Counted from the stretch's first letter, positions 25,334 to 35,050 are shown. The stretch: 64,000 bases of DNA from an uncultured Faecalibacterium sp. (GCA_934503275.1 CAKSVD010000011.1:1-64000); one strand, 5' to 3'. A program made the numbers and translations. The notes: generated by a model from the letters alone, not told the origin.

Positions 25334-26962
25334 ATGAAGCGTGTTGTCTTGCGTATCGGCTGCGGGGCAGTCTGCACTGCCCTTGCCCTTACTTTAGGCT
25401 GCGGCTGTGCCCTGCTGCCGCCCGCTACCGGCGTGCCGGGCGCTGCAAGTTCTGCCGCCTCTGTGCCAACGGACGACAGCGGCAAGCCCCTGTACGACCC
25501 CGCCATGCTGAACGATGGCCGTCTGCGGGTGTTGTACTGCTACAGTCGTTCCGGAAGCAGCACCACCATCCTGTGCGGCAGTACCCCGCTGCATCAGTCT
25601 GCCCGCAGCGAAAACGTCTCGCTGGTGGAGGACAGCGCTACCGATACCGCAGACTACTGGCTGCGCAGCTGGTCTGACCCCACCGGCCGGGGCGGGCGCC
25701 GCACCGCCCTGTACGACAAGACCGGCACCGAAGTAATGTCCTTTGAGGGCGAGCAGAGCGCCACCCTGCAAAACGGCCTGCTGGTGCTGCAGGAGAGCCG
25801 CCTGATCGATGGCGGATACGTCCCGGAGTCCGGCTACGGCACCTGTCAGGTCATCGACCTTGCCACCGGTGCAGCGCTGCCGGTACCGGAAGGTGCATAT
25901 AGCTGCACCGTATGCGGCGATAAGCTGGTGTTCAGCTGCTACGCCCGCCCGGAGGGGCTGGACGATTACGACTGGGATACCGACTACCGCCAAAACAGCT
26001 GGGTGGTGGTGCAGGAAAAGGACGGCACCCCTGTCTACCGCGCTGATGCTGCCTCGGCATACCGCCGTTTCTACGACAGCGACACCCTGAGCGACTGGGT
26101 GAAGTTGGATGTTGCCACTGGGGAAGAAACCACCGACCAGATTTTGTACAACACCCTGACCGGCGAGCAGTACACGGGCTTTTTGCAGGTCTACCCGGGC
26201 GGTCTTGCCAGCTTTTCCACCGGCGATGGCCGGTACGAACTGCGGGACATGACCACAGAGGACCGCGGACTGATCGCCTCCTTTGACGAGCAGCCCAGCG
26301 GGTATTTCCCGGGCTATGTGATAACATGGCGCAGCGGCGCAGACCACGGCTACGACCTTTACGATCTGGAGACCGGCGCAAAGACCCCGCTGTACGAGGT
26401 GGATGCCACCGACAGCACCATAGCCGTCTACGCGCTGGACGGCAGTCTGCGGGTGTACAGCAAGGATAGCGGCAAGCTGCTGACCGAAACCACCGTAGAG
26501 CCGGTGGAGCACCAGCAGCGGGTACGGATGAGCAACTGCGGCAATGGCTACGTCTGGCTGGAGCTGCAGGATAACGACCGCTACGAGACCACCGCCACCC
26601 GGCTGTACGGCCCGCAGGGGCTCGTGAGCGACCTGACCGCCCTGCAAGGTAAGTACAGTTACATCAACTACCTGACCACCGGCCCCGATGGCAGACCCAT
26701 GTTCTACGGCAGCCGCGATGCTGCGGGCAGCGCCTACGGCAACGTGTGCGACGTGCTGGACGCAGACGGCAAGGTGGTGCTACAGGGGCTTGCCAGCTGC
26801 ACCGGGTACTATTCCAACAGCCTGAACGCCCTGCCCGACCATGTGTTTGCCGCACAGCGGGGCTTCTATGTGGGCTGGATGGATACAAGCGGCAACTGGC
26901 TGTACTGCCAGAGTATTTTCTCGTCTGCCACTGCAGACGACGAACCGAGTTACGGCTATTGA
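25334..26962 (+). CDS. Large lipoprotein of unknown function, possibly beta-propeller
   Basis: A 542-residue protein with a signal peptide and cysteine-rich lipobox region (LALTLGCGCALL). The mature part consists of many short beta-strand blocks with recurring YDL/E-T-G and LVF/LRVYS patterns (GYDLYDLETGAKTPLYEVDA, YALDGSLRVYSKDSGKLLTE) that suggest a propeller-like fold. I recognise no enzyme motif. The start after AAAGGAG is clear. It lies 17 bases upstream of the PstS-like gene and is probably in the same operon. Confidence 0.65.
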   Translation: MKRVVLRIGCGAVCTALALTLGCGCALLPPATGVPGAASSAASVPTDDSGKPLYDPAMLNDGRLRVLYCYSRSGSSTTILCGSTPLHQSARSENVSLVEDSATDTADYWLRSWSDPTGRGGRRTALYDKTGTEVMSFEGEQSATLQNGLLVLQESRLIDGGYVPESGYGTCQVIDLATGAALPVPEGAYSCTVCGDKLVFSCYARPEGLDDYDWDTDYRQNSWVVVQEKDGTPVYRADAASAYRRFYDSDTLSDWVKLDVATGEETTDQILYNTLTGEQYTGFLQVYPGGLASFSTGDGRYELRDMTTEDRGLIASFDEQPSGYFPGYVITWRSGADHGYDLYDLETGAKTPLYEVDATDSTIAVYALDGSLRVYSKDSGKLLTETTVEPVEHQQRVRMSNCGNGYVWLELQDNDRYETTATRLYGPQGLVSDLTALQGKYSYINYLTTGPDGRPMFYGSRDAAGSAYGNVCDVLDADGKVVLQGLASCTGYYSNSLNALPDHVFAAQRGFYVGWMDTSGNWLYCQSIFSSATADDEPSYGY

Positions 26963-26979
26963 TTCAGGAGGGCTTTCTT

Positions 26980-27984
26980 ATGAAAAACGCTAAAATTTCC
27001 CGCCGCAGCTTTCTGCTGGGGCTGGCTGCCTGCTCCGCCGCCGGGGTACTGACCGCCTGCAAGGGCACGGATGCGCCCTCCGGCAGCACGGCTTCCTCTG
27101 CCGTGGAGCAGCCCGCGTCCTCTGCTGCTTCCTCGGCTGTGCAGCAGCCGGAGCCGTTTTTGACCGTGGAGGAGTTCCCTCCGCTGGACGGCAGCACCGC
27201 CTGCATTCCGCTGATGGCGCAGATGCTGGCCGATACCACCGGCATGGACTTGGAGGAAGCCCGCAGCAGTATCACCGTGAGCACCACCGCCTATGCATGG
27301 GAAAACTTTGGTCTGTACGACACCACCACCCGGATGCTGGTGGTGTACGAAGCGCCGGACTATGTAAAGGAAGAGTTGCAGGAGGCCAATGTGCAGCTGG
27401 AACAGAAGCCCATCGGAGTGGACGCGCTGGTGTTCATCGTCAACGAGGACAACCCCGTACAGGCGCTTACCCGGCAGCAGCTGCGGGACATCTACGCCGG
27501 GAAGATCACCAACTGGAAGGATGTGGGCGGCAAAGATCAGGCCATCGTTGCCTTTCAGCGCGGTGAGGATTCTGGCAGCCAGACCCTGTTCAAAAAACTG
27601 CTCATTCAGGGCGGTGAACTGATGACCCCGCCCTCTGAGCTGGCCCCCGCCGCCATGGGTGAGCTGGTGGACAGCATTGCCGATTACAACAACAGCGCCA
27701 ACGCCATCGGCTTCTCGGTATATTACTACATCGACCAGATGTACTCTAAGCCCGGGCTGCGGCTGCTGGCGGTGGACGGTGTGACCCCCAGCAACGACAC
27801 CCTTGCCGACGGCAGCTACCCCCTGTGCAACGATTTCTACGCCGTCCTCCACCCGGATGCCGCCGCCGACAGCCCGGAGCGCCGTCTGTACGACTGGCTG
27901 GACACCGACGCCGGGCAGGACTGCATCAAAAAGTCCGGCTATGTGGCCGTCGGCCCGCAGACCACCGTCACCATCGTGGATTGA
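26980..27984 (+). CDS. PstS-like substrate-binding lipoprotein
   Basis: A 334-residue protein. The N-terminus carries a twin-arginine motif (SRRSFLLGLAACSAAGVLTAC) ending in a lipobox, so it may be exported folded through Tat. After a Ser/Ala-rich linker comes a periplasmic-binding-protein-like domain with the PstS-type motif AGKITNWKDVGG followed by AFQRGEDSGSQTLF, the loop that holds phosphate in PstS. No pstCAB genes are in the window. It may bind phosphate or another oxyanion; the PsiE-like gene downstream supports a phosphate link. Confidence 0.75.
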   Translation: MKNAKISRRSFLLGLAACSAAGVLTACKGTDAPSGSTASSAVEQPASSAASSAVQQPEPFLTVEEFPPLDGSTACIPLMAQMLADTTGMDLEEARSSITVSTTAYAWENFGLYDTTTRMLVVYEAPDYVKEELQEANVQLEQKPIGVDALVFIVNEDNPVQALTRQQLRDIYAGKITNWKDVGGKDQAIVAFQRGEDSGSQTLFKKLLIQGGELMTPPSELAPAAMGELVDSIADYNNSANAIGFSVYYYIDQMYSKPGLRLLAVDGVTPSNDTLADGSYPLCNDFYAVLHPDAAADSPERRLYDWLDTDAGQDCIKKSGYVAVGPQTTVTIVD

Positions 27985-27986
27985 AA

Positions 27987-28015
27987 TTGACAGACCTTCT
28001 CTCGTCTGCTACAAT
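27987..28015 (+). promoter_or_regulatory. Promoter for the PsiE-like gene
   Basis: TTGACA and TACAAT separated by 17 bases, starting three bases after the previous stop codon. Confidence 0.75.
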
Positions 28016-28071
28016 AAAGGCAGGATTTTGTCGATCTTTATGCAGCAGAATGCCGAAAGGAAGGTCTTACG

Positions 28072-28602
28072 ATGGAACATCCCTCTCACCCGGTAGAAAG
28101 CCACTGGCGCACCTCCCTGCGCAACCGCATTATTCAGGCTTCCAGTCTGCTGGAGGTGCTGTTATCCGGGCTGGTGCTGATCGGTCTGCTGCTCAGCGTT
28201 GTGCCGCTCATCCGCTGGATGCCCGGCCTGCTGTTCGACGGCAACGAGGCAGAGATCCGCACCTTTCTGGAGCGCAGCTTGGACATTGTGATCGGCATCG
28301 AGTTTATCAAGATGCTGGCCAAGCACAGCCCCGGCAGCAGCCTTGAAGTGCTGCTTTACGCCATTGCGCGGCATCTGGTGGTGGGGCACGATTCCGCCGT
28401 GGAGAACCTGCTCAGCGTGGGCGCGATCGCGCTGATCTTCATCGTGCGCAAGTTCTTCTTTGTCCCGGCCTTTGGCGCACACCTGCCAGACGGCCACCCC
28501 GCGCCGGATCTTACCCCCGCCCAGAGCGGCATCCCCGCCGACTGGTTCCATCGGCGGCATTCCGAAGCAAAGCCTGAGGAAGAGACCGAGACAAAGGAAT
28601 AA
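28072..28602 (+). CDS. PsiE-like membrane protein
   Basis: A 176-residue protein with four hydrophobic helices and the block SLDIVIGIEFIKMLAKHSPG plus EVLLYAIARHLVVGHDSAVEN, which resembles the phosphate-starvation-inducible PsiE family. Function of PsiE is not known. A hydrophilic acidic tail (PEEETETKE) follows the last helix. It has its own promoter but follows the PstS-like gene closely. Confidence 0.7.
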   Translation: MEHPSHPVESHWRTSLRNRIIQASSLLEVLLSGLVLIGLLLSVVPLIRWMPGLLFDGNEAEIRTFLERSLDIVIGIEFIKMLAKHSPGSSLEVLLYAIARHLVVGHDSAVENLLSVGAIALIFIVRKFFFVPAFGAHLPDGHPAPDLTPAQSGIPADWFHRRHSEAKPEEETETKE

Positions 28603-28610
28603 GCATACAC

Positions 28611-28665
28611 AAAAACCACCCCGCGGCGGCCGGTGAACGGCTGCTGCGGGGTGGTTTACTATTTT
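28611..28665. terminator. Bidirectional terminator
   Basis: A long stem (ACCACCCCGCGGCGGCCG with CGGCTGCTGCGGGGTGGT) between convergent genes. Confidence 0.8.
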
Positions 28666-28668
28666 CTG

Positions 28669-29331
28669 TTACTTTTTGCCGTGACGGCCAAAGCGGTACT
28701 CCTTGCCCTCGCGGATGCGCTGGATGTTGGAGCGGTGCATATAGATGACCATTGCGGCCATGACCACCGAGCCGATGGCACACACGATAAGGTCGGCGGC
28801 AGAATAGCCCCGGAACACCCCGTACAGGATGGTGAGCACCGGGTAGAGTGCTGCCATGGTCACACTGCCCAGCGACACCATGCCGGTGGGCAGCAGGCAG
28901 GCCAGAAAGATGACCGCCAGAAAAGGGATCAGCACCGGCTGAATGGCCAGAATGGTGCCGCCCGCCACCAACACGCCCTTGCCGCCCTTGAAGCCGAAAT
29001 ACAGGGGCTTCAAGTGGCCGATAATGGCAAAGATTGCGGCCAGATACACCGCAAGATAGGGCGAGAGCGTGGTGCTTTCCGGCATCAGGGTGAACAGCCA
29101 GCGGCCGATGCACACGGCCAGCACGCCCTTGAGCACATCACCGAAAGCGGTAAGTGCCGCCGCCTTTTTGCCAAAGGTGCGCAGCATATTGGTCATGCCC
29201 GCCGCGCCGCTGCCGTACTTGCGCACGTCATCGTGATACAAAAACTTGCTGACGAGGATACCGGTGTCGATGCTGCCCAGCAGATACGCCTGCACAGCGG
29301 ACACCGCAGCGATGAGAACAGATTCCATCAT
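28669..29331 (-). CDS. plsY: Glycerol-3-phosphate acyltransferase PlsY
   Basis: A 220-residue membrane enzyme that transfers the acyl group from acyl-phosphate to glycerol-3-phosphate, the first step of phospholipid synthesis. The three PlsY motifs are visible: YLLGSIDTGILVSKF near the N-terminus, KYGSGAAGMTNMLRTFGKK, and FKGGKGVLVAGG. Five or so helices. It follows der by 18 bases, an arrangement conserved in Firmicutes. Two adjacent ATG codons can serve as start; the second is better spaced from GGGAGG. Confidence 0.92.
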   Translation of the reverse strand: MMESVLIAAVSAVQAYLLGSIDTGILVSKFLYHDDVRKYGSGAAGMTNMLRTFGKKAAALTAFGDVLKGVLAVCIGRWLFTLMPESTTLSPYLAVYLAAIFAIIGHLKPLYFGFKGGKGVLVAGGTILAIQPVLIPFLAVIFLACLLPTGMVSLGSVTMAALYPVLTILYGVFRGYSAADLIVCAIGSVVMAAMVIYMHRSNIQRIREGKEYRFGRHGKK

Positions 29332-29349
29332 CTGAGCCTCCCTGACGTG

Positions 29350-30693
29350 TTATACGTCCTTGGCACCCACCTCGCCGGAGCCGCGCTCCCGCACGACCAG
29401 ACGGATGGGCGTATGCTCCAGACCAAAGTTTTCGCGGATCTGGTTGATGAGATACCGCTGATAGCTGAAGTGGAACAGGTGCTTTGCGTTCACGAAGGCC
29501 ACAAACGTGGGGGGACGGGTAGAAGCCTGCGTCAGGTAGTAGATCTTCAGGCGGCGGCCCTTGTCGCTGGGGGGCTGCATCCGGGCGGTAGCGCGGGCAA
29601 GCATCTCGTTCAGCACACCGGTGGGCACGCGGGCACCGTTCTCGGCGTCCACATCCCGGATCAGCTGCATCAGCTTGTTCACGTTGTAGCCAGTCTGGGC
29701 AGAGATGAAGATGATAGGTGCGTAGCCCATAAAGCTGAAGCACTCGGCATAGCCGCGGCGCTGCAGTTCCATGGTGTTGGTCTCTTTGCCTTCCACGGCA
29801 TCCCACTTGTTCACCACGATGATGCAGGCCTTGCCCTGCTCGTGGGCATAGCCTGCCACCTTGCTGTCCTGCTCGGTAAAGCCGACGGTGGCGTCCACAA
29901 GGATCAGCGCCACGCGGCTGCGCTCCACAGCGGCCAGTGCACGCACTACCATGTAGCGCTCCAGACCATCGCTGATGTTGCTGCGCTTGCGCAGACCGGC
30001 GGTATCGGTAAAGATGAACTTGCCGTAGGCGTTGTCCACCGGGGTGTCAATGGCATCGCGGGTGGTGCCGGCCTCGTTGGCCACGATCATGCGGTTCTCG
30101 CCCAGAATGCGGTTGGTCAGGCTGGACTTGCCCACGTTGGGGCGGCCGATGATGGCAACAGGGATACGGTCCTCCTCCACCACGGTCTCACTGAAGTCCA
30201 GATGGGCGCACACTGCATCCAGCAGATCGCCCGTACCGTGACCGTGCACGGAAGAAATGGGCATCACCTCGTCAAAGCCGAGGTTGTAGAACTCGTACAG
30301 TTCCATGGGAGCCTCGCCCACCTTGTCGCACTTGTTCACGGCCAGAATGATGGGCTTGTGGCTGCGGCGCAGCATATGCGCCACGTCCTCGTCGGCTGCG
30401 GTCAGGCCGTTGCGCACGTCCGTGACCATGATGATGCAGTCGGCGGTGTCAATGGCGATCTGCGCCTGCTCGCGCATATGGGCCAGAATGCCCTCAGTGG
30501 CCTTGGGCTCGATGCCGCCGGTATCCACCAGCAAAAACTCGTGGCCGTTCCACTCGCAGTTGGCAAAAATGCGGTCGCGGGTAATGCCCGGGGTATCCTC
30601 CACAATGGCAAGGCGCTGGCCGCACAGCTTATTGAACAGGGTGGATTTGCCCACATTGGGGCGCCCCACCACTGCTACGATCGGTTTGCTCAT
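29350..30693 (-). CDS. der: Ribosome-associated GTPase Der (EngA)
   Basis: A 447-residue GTPase with two tandem G domains, each with a full set of motifs: GRPNVGKSTLFN and NKCDK in the first, GRPNVGKSSLTN and NKWDA in the second, then a C-terminal KH-like domain. Der is needed for 50S subunit assembly. Start MSKPIVAVVGRPNVGKS follows GGAGG. It is the middle gene of the DUF512-der-plsY cluster. Confidence 0.95.
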   Translation of the reverse strand: MSKPIVAVVGRPNVGKSTLFNKLCGQRLAIVEDTPGITRDRIFANCEWNGHEFLLVDTGGIEPKATEGILAHMREQAQIAIDTADCIIMVTDVRNGLTAADEDVAHMLRRSHKPIILAVNKCDKVGEAPMELYEFYNLGFDEVMPISSVHGHGTGDLLDAVCAHLDFSETVVEEDRIPVAIIGRPNVGKSSLTNRILGENRMIVANEAGTTRDAIDTPVDNAYGKFIFTDTAGLRKRSNISDGLERYMVVRALAAVERSRVALILVDATVGFTEQDSKVAGYAHEQGKACIIVVNKWDAVEGKETNTMELQRRGYAECFSFMGYAPIIFISAQTGYNVNKLMQLIRDVDAENGARVPTGVLNEMLARATARMQPPSDKGRRLKIYYLTQASTRPPTFVAFVNAKHLFHFSYQRYLINQIRENFGLEHTPIRLVVRERGSGEVGAKDV

Positions 30694-30743
30694 GGGGTCT
30701 CCTCCTTTCTTAAAAGGGGTAAAATACAATAAAAATGGCGTTA

Positions 30744-32081
30744 TCAGCTGCCGCTCTTTCTTCTGCGGGCAATGTGCAGGCCGCTGCGCAGCAGGGCGCG
30801 GGCTTCGTCCCCGCCTGCCGTGGGCAGCACCTCCACTTTTACGCCCAGCTGCTGCCCCAGCTGCTCCACCGTGATATCGTCAAGAAAGGTATCCTTTTCC
30901 TCCCGCAGCATCACAGCCGGGATGCCCAGCGTTTTTGTGGCAAGCCTGCCAGCGCACTGGGCAATGATATCGGTGGCGGTGATGAGGCCGGTCACACCAA
31001 CGTTGCCGCCGAAAAAGCGGTTCTGGATGGTGTGGACGTGCACGGTGATCATGGGGTACTGGCGGTGCAGTTCCTCCATCATGCGGATGATGAGGGGCGC
31101 TGCCATGGTGCCGGTGACCACGTCCATCTCCTTGGTGCCGTAGACCCGGTGGGGCTTGTCCAGTTCCGCCAGAAATTCTTCCTCGAACAGGCGCATCATG
31201 CCCACACCGTTTTCCAGCTGGTCATAGTCCTCGTAGAACTCCGCCGCAGGGATGGGGCGGCCCGCCTTGAGGTACCATTCATCGCTGGGGTAGATGATGC
31301 GCTTGCCGTGGCGGCGTTTGCATTCATCGCCGAATTCTTCCATAATGTCGATGACCTCGGCGCTGGTCTTTGCATCGTAGGGCACCTGCGGGTACAGATT
31401 CTTGCGGTAATCCGTAATGCCACAGGGCACAGCTGCAATGCTTTGCACCATAGGGGTCAACTCCAGCAGGTCGGCAAGGGTGCGGCGCAACTCGTCGCCG
31501 TCGTTCACGCCGCGGCAGAGCACCAGCTGACAGTTGACGGCAATGCCGCCCTCCACCAGCCGGGGCAGGTACTTGAGCACCTCGCCGCCGCGTTTATTGG
31601 CCAGCATCCGCACCCGCAGCTGAGGGTTCGTGGTGTGCACCGAGATATTGATGGGCGAGATGTGCATCTTGATGATGCGGTCGATCTCGTGATCCTGCAT
31701 ATTGGTCATGGTGATGTAGTTGCCGAACAAAAAACTCAGCCGCTCGTCATCATCCTTGAAATACAGGCTCTCGCGCATACCCGGGGGCAGCTGGTCGATG
31801 AAGCAGAACATACAGTGGTTGGAGCAGGAATGCTTTGCATCGCCCAGATAGGTCTTGAATCCGCAGCCAAAGGGGCCGCGCTGCGGCCGCTGCACCTCCC
31901 ACTCCCGGATGCCGTCTGCTACCCGGGCTTTCAGGTGGAAGCTGCTGCTGTCGGTATAAAAATCGTAGTCCAGCGTGTCGTTCAGTTCGTTGTCATCCAC
32001 GCTCAGCAGTTCGTCACCGGGGGCAAGGCCAAGAGCCTCGGCCTCACTGCCGGCATCCACCTGCTCGATCCGTATCGCCAT
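30744..32081 (-). CDS. DUF512 radical-SAM-like protein with PDZ domain
   Basis: A 445-residue protein: N-terminal PDZ-like domain (residues about 1-60, GSEAEALGLAPGDELLSVDD), a radical-SAM-like core with the CX3-5CX2C cluster site CSNHCMFCFIDQLP, and a C-terminal DUF512 region. It is found beside der in many clostridia; the reaction is unknown. MAIRIEQVDAG is chosen as start because GGAGG lies eight bases upstream of it, whereas an ATG two codons earlier is too close to the ribosome site. Confidence 0.85.
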   Translation of the reverse strand: MAIRIEQVDAGSEAEALGLAPGDELLSVDDNELNDTLDYDFYTDSSSFHLKARVADGIREWEVQRPQRGPFGCGFKTYLGDAKHSCSNHCMFCFIDQLPPGMRESLYFKDDDERLSFLFGNYITMTNMQDHEIDRIIKMHISPINISVHTTNPQLRVRMLANKRGGEVLKYLPRLVEGGIAVNCQLVLCRGVNDGDELRRTLADLLELTPMVQSIAAVPCGITDYRKNLYPQVPYDAKTSAEVIDIMEEFGDECKRRHGKRIIYPSDEWYLKAGRPIPAAEFYEDYDQLENGVGMMRLFEEEFLAELDKPHRVYGTKEMDVVTGTMAAPLIIRMMEELHRQYPMITVHVHTIQNRFFGGNVGVTGLITATDIIAQCAGRLATKTLGIPAVMLREEKDTFLDDITVEQLGQQLGVKVEVLPTAGGDEARALLRSGLHIARRRKSGS

Positions 32082-32106
32082 CTGCATCCACCTCCTTGAA
32101 AGCACA

Positions 32107-32138
32107 AGAAGGGGAAGGCTTTGCGCCCTCCCCTTCTG
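32107..32138 (-). terminator. Terminator after rpmF
   Basis: AGAAGGGGAGGG pairs with CCTTCCCCTTCT on the minus strand; the following T tract is short. It lies about 35 bases past the rpmF stop. Confidence 0.55.
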
Positions 32139-32173
32139 TACATAACACCATTATGCCACCAATTACGCGCAAA

Positions 32174-32353
32174 TTAGGCCTTCTTGATGACTTCCTCGCC
32201 CTTGTAGTAACCGCAGTTGCCACATGCCTGGTGGGGGAGCTTCAGAGAGCCGCAGTTGCTGCACTTGACCAGTGCGGGGGCCTCCAGCTTCCAAACATTG
32301 CTGCGACGCTTGTCGCGGCGGGCCTTGGAAAGATGTCTCTTAGGTACTGCCAT
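32174..32353 (-). CDS. rpmF: Ribosomal protein L32
   Basis: A 59-residue protein (MAVPKRHLSKARRDKRRSNV...) with two CxxC pairs, CSNCG and CGNCGYY, that form a zinc ribbon. It is a structural protein of the large ribosomal subunit. It follows the yceD gene by 23 bases, the standard pairing in bacteria. AAGGAGG lies at normal distance from the ATG. Confidence 0.97.
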   Translation of the reverse strand: MAVPKRHLSKARRDKRRSNVWKLEAPALVKCSNCGSLKLPHQACGNCGYYKGEEVIKKA

Positions 32354-32376
32354 ATTTTTGCACCTCCTTGATGGGT

Positions 32377-32880
32377 TTATCTGTTCAGCAGTGATTTAAG
32401 GATCGCGAGCCTAGTGTCTACGGGGGCATCGGTCTGCTCTGCCGGTGGGCAGGTGCATTCCGCCTTTTTCTTACCGCACTGTGGGCAAAGCCCGGCGCAG
32501 TCGGGGCTGCAAAGCAACACCGTGGGGATCTGGAACATAAACTCCTGATTGAGCCATTCGTCCACGTCCAAGTGTCCTTTTTCGTCCAGCGGAAGATCGA
32601 AATCCGGGTCATCCAGATCCCGCTCCTTGACGATCCACTCCGTATCGACTGTCTCTTCCCGGGTAACCGGGTCCAGACAGCGGGCGCACTCTCCGTGCAC
32701 CGATGCCTTTGCCCGCAACGTTATCTGAACCTCGTCGCCATCGGTCTGCGCGTCAAAGACGGCTGTGACCGGCTGCGGGATCCTTGCACCGGCATAATCG
32801 TACGCAGATAAATCACACTGAAACTCTGCATGGTACGGTCTTGCGCCGGCTGTGATAAACTTTCTCAGGTCAAATTGCAT
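32377..32880 (-). CDS. yceD: DUF177/YceD family protein
   Basis: A 167-residue protein starting MQFDLRKFITAGARPYHAEF. It has the DUF177 pattern GECARCLDPVTREE in the middle and a cysteine-rich C-terminal block CSPDCAGLCPQCGKKKAECTC likely to bind zinc. YceD is co-encoded with L32 and implicated in 23S rRNA handling. A longer in-frame ATG to 32943 has no ribosome site. Confidence 0.9.
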   Translation of the reverse strand: MQFDLRKFITAGARPYHAEFQCDLSAYDYAGARIPQPVTAVFDAQTDGDEVQITLRAKASVHGECARCLDPVTREETVDTEWIVKERDLDDPDFDLPLDEKGHLDVDEWLNQEFMFQIPTVLLCSPDCAGLCPQCGKKKAECTCPPAEQTDAPVDTRLAILKSLLNR

Positions 32881-32942
32881 AGTACACCTCTGAAAAGGCT
32901 GCTTTGTTAGTATAGCGCCAAAGCAACCCTTTGTCAACACCA

Positions 32943-32992
32943 AAACAGGCAGAAAACCGAAAAAATTTATTTTTCTCCGGTCTTCTGCCTGT
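32943..32992. terminator. Bidirectional hairpin between yceD and the P-loop gene
   Basis: ACAGGCAGAA pairs with TTCTGCCTGT with an inner ACCG/CGGT stem; T or A tracts lie inside and beside it. It follows the 33026-33430 gene on the minus strand. Confidence 0.55.
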
Positions 32993-33025
32993 TGGAAAAG
33001 CCTTTAGCCCTGTTCTTTTATCAGA

Positions 33026-33430
33026 TCACAGGTACTTCTTCACATCGTGGGGCAGTGCGGCCTCGTCTGCGCTGACGGTCACGGTGACCTTCACGCTGTC
33101 GCCGGCAATGGCTGCCATCTCGTCCAGCACAACGCCCAGACGGTTGATATCGTGATCCAGCACCTTCAGGATGCCGTCAATGTACAGGTCGGTGATGTCG
33201 TAGTTGCTTGCCATCAGGCCGGCCACAAAGCCGTACAGCATTTCGCCGCCGGAGATCTTGTACTCTTCCAGATCGATCAGACGTGCTGCAGGAGCGATGT
33301 CGTAGGTGAGCTTCATGCCCTTTTCCACAACAACAACATTGCCTTTGGAGGTCTTGACCGCGTCATTGATCTGGTCGATCATAGCCTTGGTCTTGCCGGA
33401 GCCCTTGGTACCAACAATCAGTTTAATCAT
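33026..33430 (-). CDS. Small P-loop protein of unknown function
   Basis: A 134-residue protein beginning MIKLIVGTKGSGKTKAMIDQ, a clear Walker A motif (GTKGSGKT). The remainder alternates beta and helix, with LYIDGILKVLDHDINRLGVV and a LDEMAAIAG stretch, and ends soon after what might be one Rossmann-like sheet; it is too short for a full AAA or PilT domain, although such proteins are sometimes labelled PilT-like. It probably binds a nucleotide. It lies 62 bases downstream of pgi on the same strand. Confidence 0.65.
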   Translation of the reverse strand: MIKLIVGTKGSGKTKAMIDQINDAVKTSKGNVVVVEKGMKLTYDIAPAARLIDLEEYKISGGEMLYGFVAGLMASNYDITDLYIDGILKVLDHDINRLGVVLDEMAAIAGDSVKVTVTVSADEAALPHDVKKYL

Positions 33431-33492
33431 AGTTCAGTCCTCCTGTATTTTCCACGCCTTGCGGCGGGAGATCATTTTTAACGTTCGGCAGC

Positions 33493-34824
33493 TTACTTCA
33501 GCTTTGCCTCCAGCTCTGCGGTCAGGCCCTCGTAGCCGGGCTTGCCCAGCAGGGCAAACATATTCTTCTTGTAGCTTTCCACGCCGGGCTGGTTGAAGGG
33601 GTTCACGCTCAGCAGGTAGCCGCTGCAGGCGCAGGCACGCCAGAAGAAGTAGATCAGGTAGCCCACATTGTAAGCAGACAAATCGTCCACCTCGATCAGC
33701 ACCTCAGGCACGCCGCCATCGGTGTGTGCCAGAATGGTGCCCTCCATGGCCTTGCGGTTGACCACGCTCATGTTCTGGTTTGCAAGGAAGTTCAGGCCGT
33801 CAAAGTTGCCCTCCAGCGGGTCGATGAACAAATCCTGCGCGGGCTTCTTCACGTCCACGATGGTCTCGAACATGATGCGGGCGCCTTCCTGAATAAACTG
33901 ACCCATAGAGTGCAGGTCGGTGGAGAAGATGCAGCTTGCGGGGAACAGGCCCTTGTTGTCCTTGCCCTCGCTCTCGCCGAACAGCTGCTTGTACCACTCG
34001 TTCATCAGGGTGAAGTCCGGCTCGTAGCACTCCAGGATCTCGATACTCTTGCCCTTGCGGTACAGGATGTTGCGGATGGCGGCATACTTGTAAGCGTCGT
34101 TGTCAGGGCTCAGCACGGAGAAGCGCTCCATGGCGTCGGCAGCGCCCTTCATCAGCTCGTCGATGTCGATGCCGGCAGCGGCGATGGGCAGCAGGCCCAC
34201 GGCGCTCAGCACGGAGTAGCGGCCGCCCACGTCATCGGGAACCACGAAGGTGGGCCAGCCCTGTGCGTCAGCCAGCTGCTTCAAGGTGCCCTTGGCACGG
34301 TCGGTAGTGGCGTAGATGCGCTTGTTGGCTTCCTCCACGCCCATCTCCTTTTCCAGCAGCTCACGCAGCACGCGGAAGGCCAGAGAGGTCTCGGTGGTGG
34401 TGCCGGACTTGGAGATGACGTTGATGGAGAAGCGCTTGCCCTTGCACAGGCTGATGATATTGTTCAGGTAAGTGGGGCTGATGCTGTTGCCACAGAAGTA
34501 GATCTTCAGACCATCCTCCAGCTCGTTGTGGTACATACCCTTAACGGCCTCCACAACAGCGCGTGCACCCAGATAGCTGCCTCCGATACCGGCCACCACC
34601 AGAACGTCCGAGTCCTCGCGGATCTTGGCAGCGGCTGCCTTGATGCGGGCAAACTCTTCCTTGTCGTAATCCCGGGGCAGGGTCATCCAGCCCAGAAAAT
34701 CGCTGCCGGGGCCGTTCTTGGCTTCCAGCTGCTTGTGGGCGGCTTCTACCTGCGGGTAGATGGCTGCATATTCCTCTTCGCTGATGAAGCTGGAGAGGTG
34801 TTTTGTGTTCAGTACGACACTCAT
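33493..34824 (-). CDS. pgi: Glucose-6-phosphate isomerase
   Basis: A 443-residue glycolytic enzyme converting glucose-6-phosphate to fructose-6-phosphate. Signature regions include [40 protein letters not shown] for sugar-phosphate binding, and the C-terminal [15 protein letters not shown]. Length matches the short Gram-positive type. The chosen start [13 protein letters not shown] has GGAGG 11 bases upstream. Confidence 0.95.
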   Translation of the reverse strand: MSVVLNTKHLSSFISEEEYAAIYPQVEAAHKQLEAKNGPGSDFLGWMTLPRDYDKEEFARIKAAAAKIREDSDVLVVAGIGGSYLGARAVVEAVKGMYHNELEDGLKIYFCGNSISPTYLNNIISLCKGKRFSINVISKSGTTTETSLAFRVLRELLEKEMGVEEANKRIYATTDRAKGTLKQLADAQGWPTFVVPDDVGGRYSVLSAVGLLPIAAAGIDIDELMKGAADAMERFSVLSPDNDAYKYAAIRNILYRKGKSIEILECYEPDFTLMNEWYKQLFGESEGKDNKGLFPASCIFSTDLHSMGQFIQEGARIMFETIVDVKKPAQDLFIDPLEGNFDGLNFLANQNMSVVNRKAMEGTILAHTDGGVPEVLIEVDDLSAYNVGYLIYFFWRACACSGYLLSVNPFNQPGVESYKKNMFALLGKPGYEGLTAELEAKLK

Positions 34825-35050
34825 TATTATTAAAACCTCCAAACGATCTGCCGGGCCTTTGCCCTGCGAGGAAATATCTTGGTATAAGTGTACCGTTCCC
34901 TCCGGGTAAAGTCAAGGTCAAATTCCTTAGATTTCATACAATTTTAATAGTGTTTTTTTGTTTCTTCATCCAGATTTGTTCAGGTATCCAACAGTCTCGC
35001 CGGGCGTCCAGCGTACTTTTATGCGCTGAAGCGCTTTTTTCGGCACAGGA

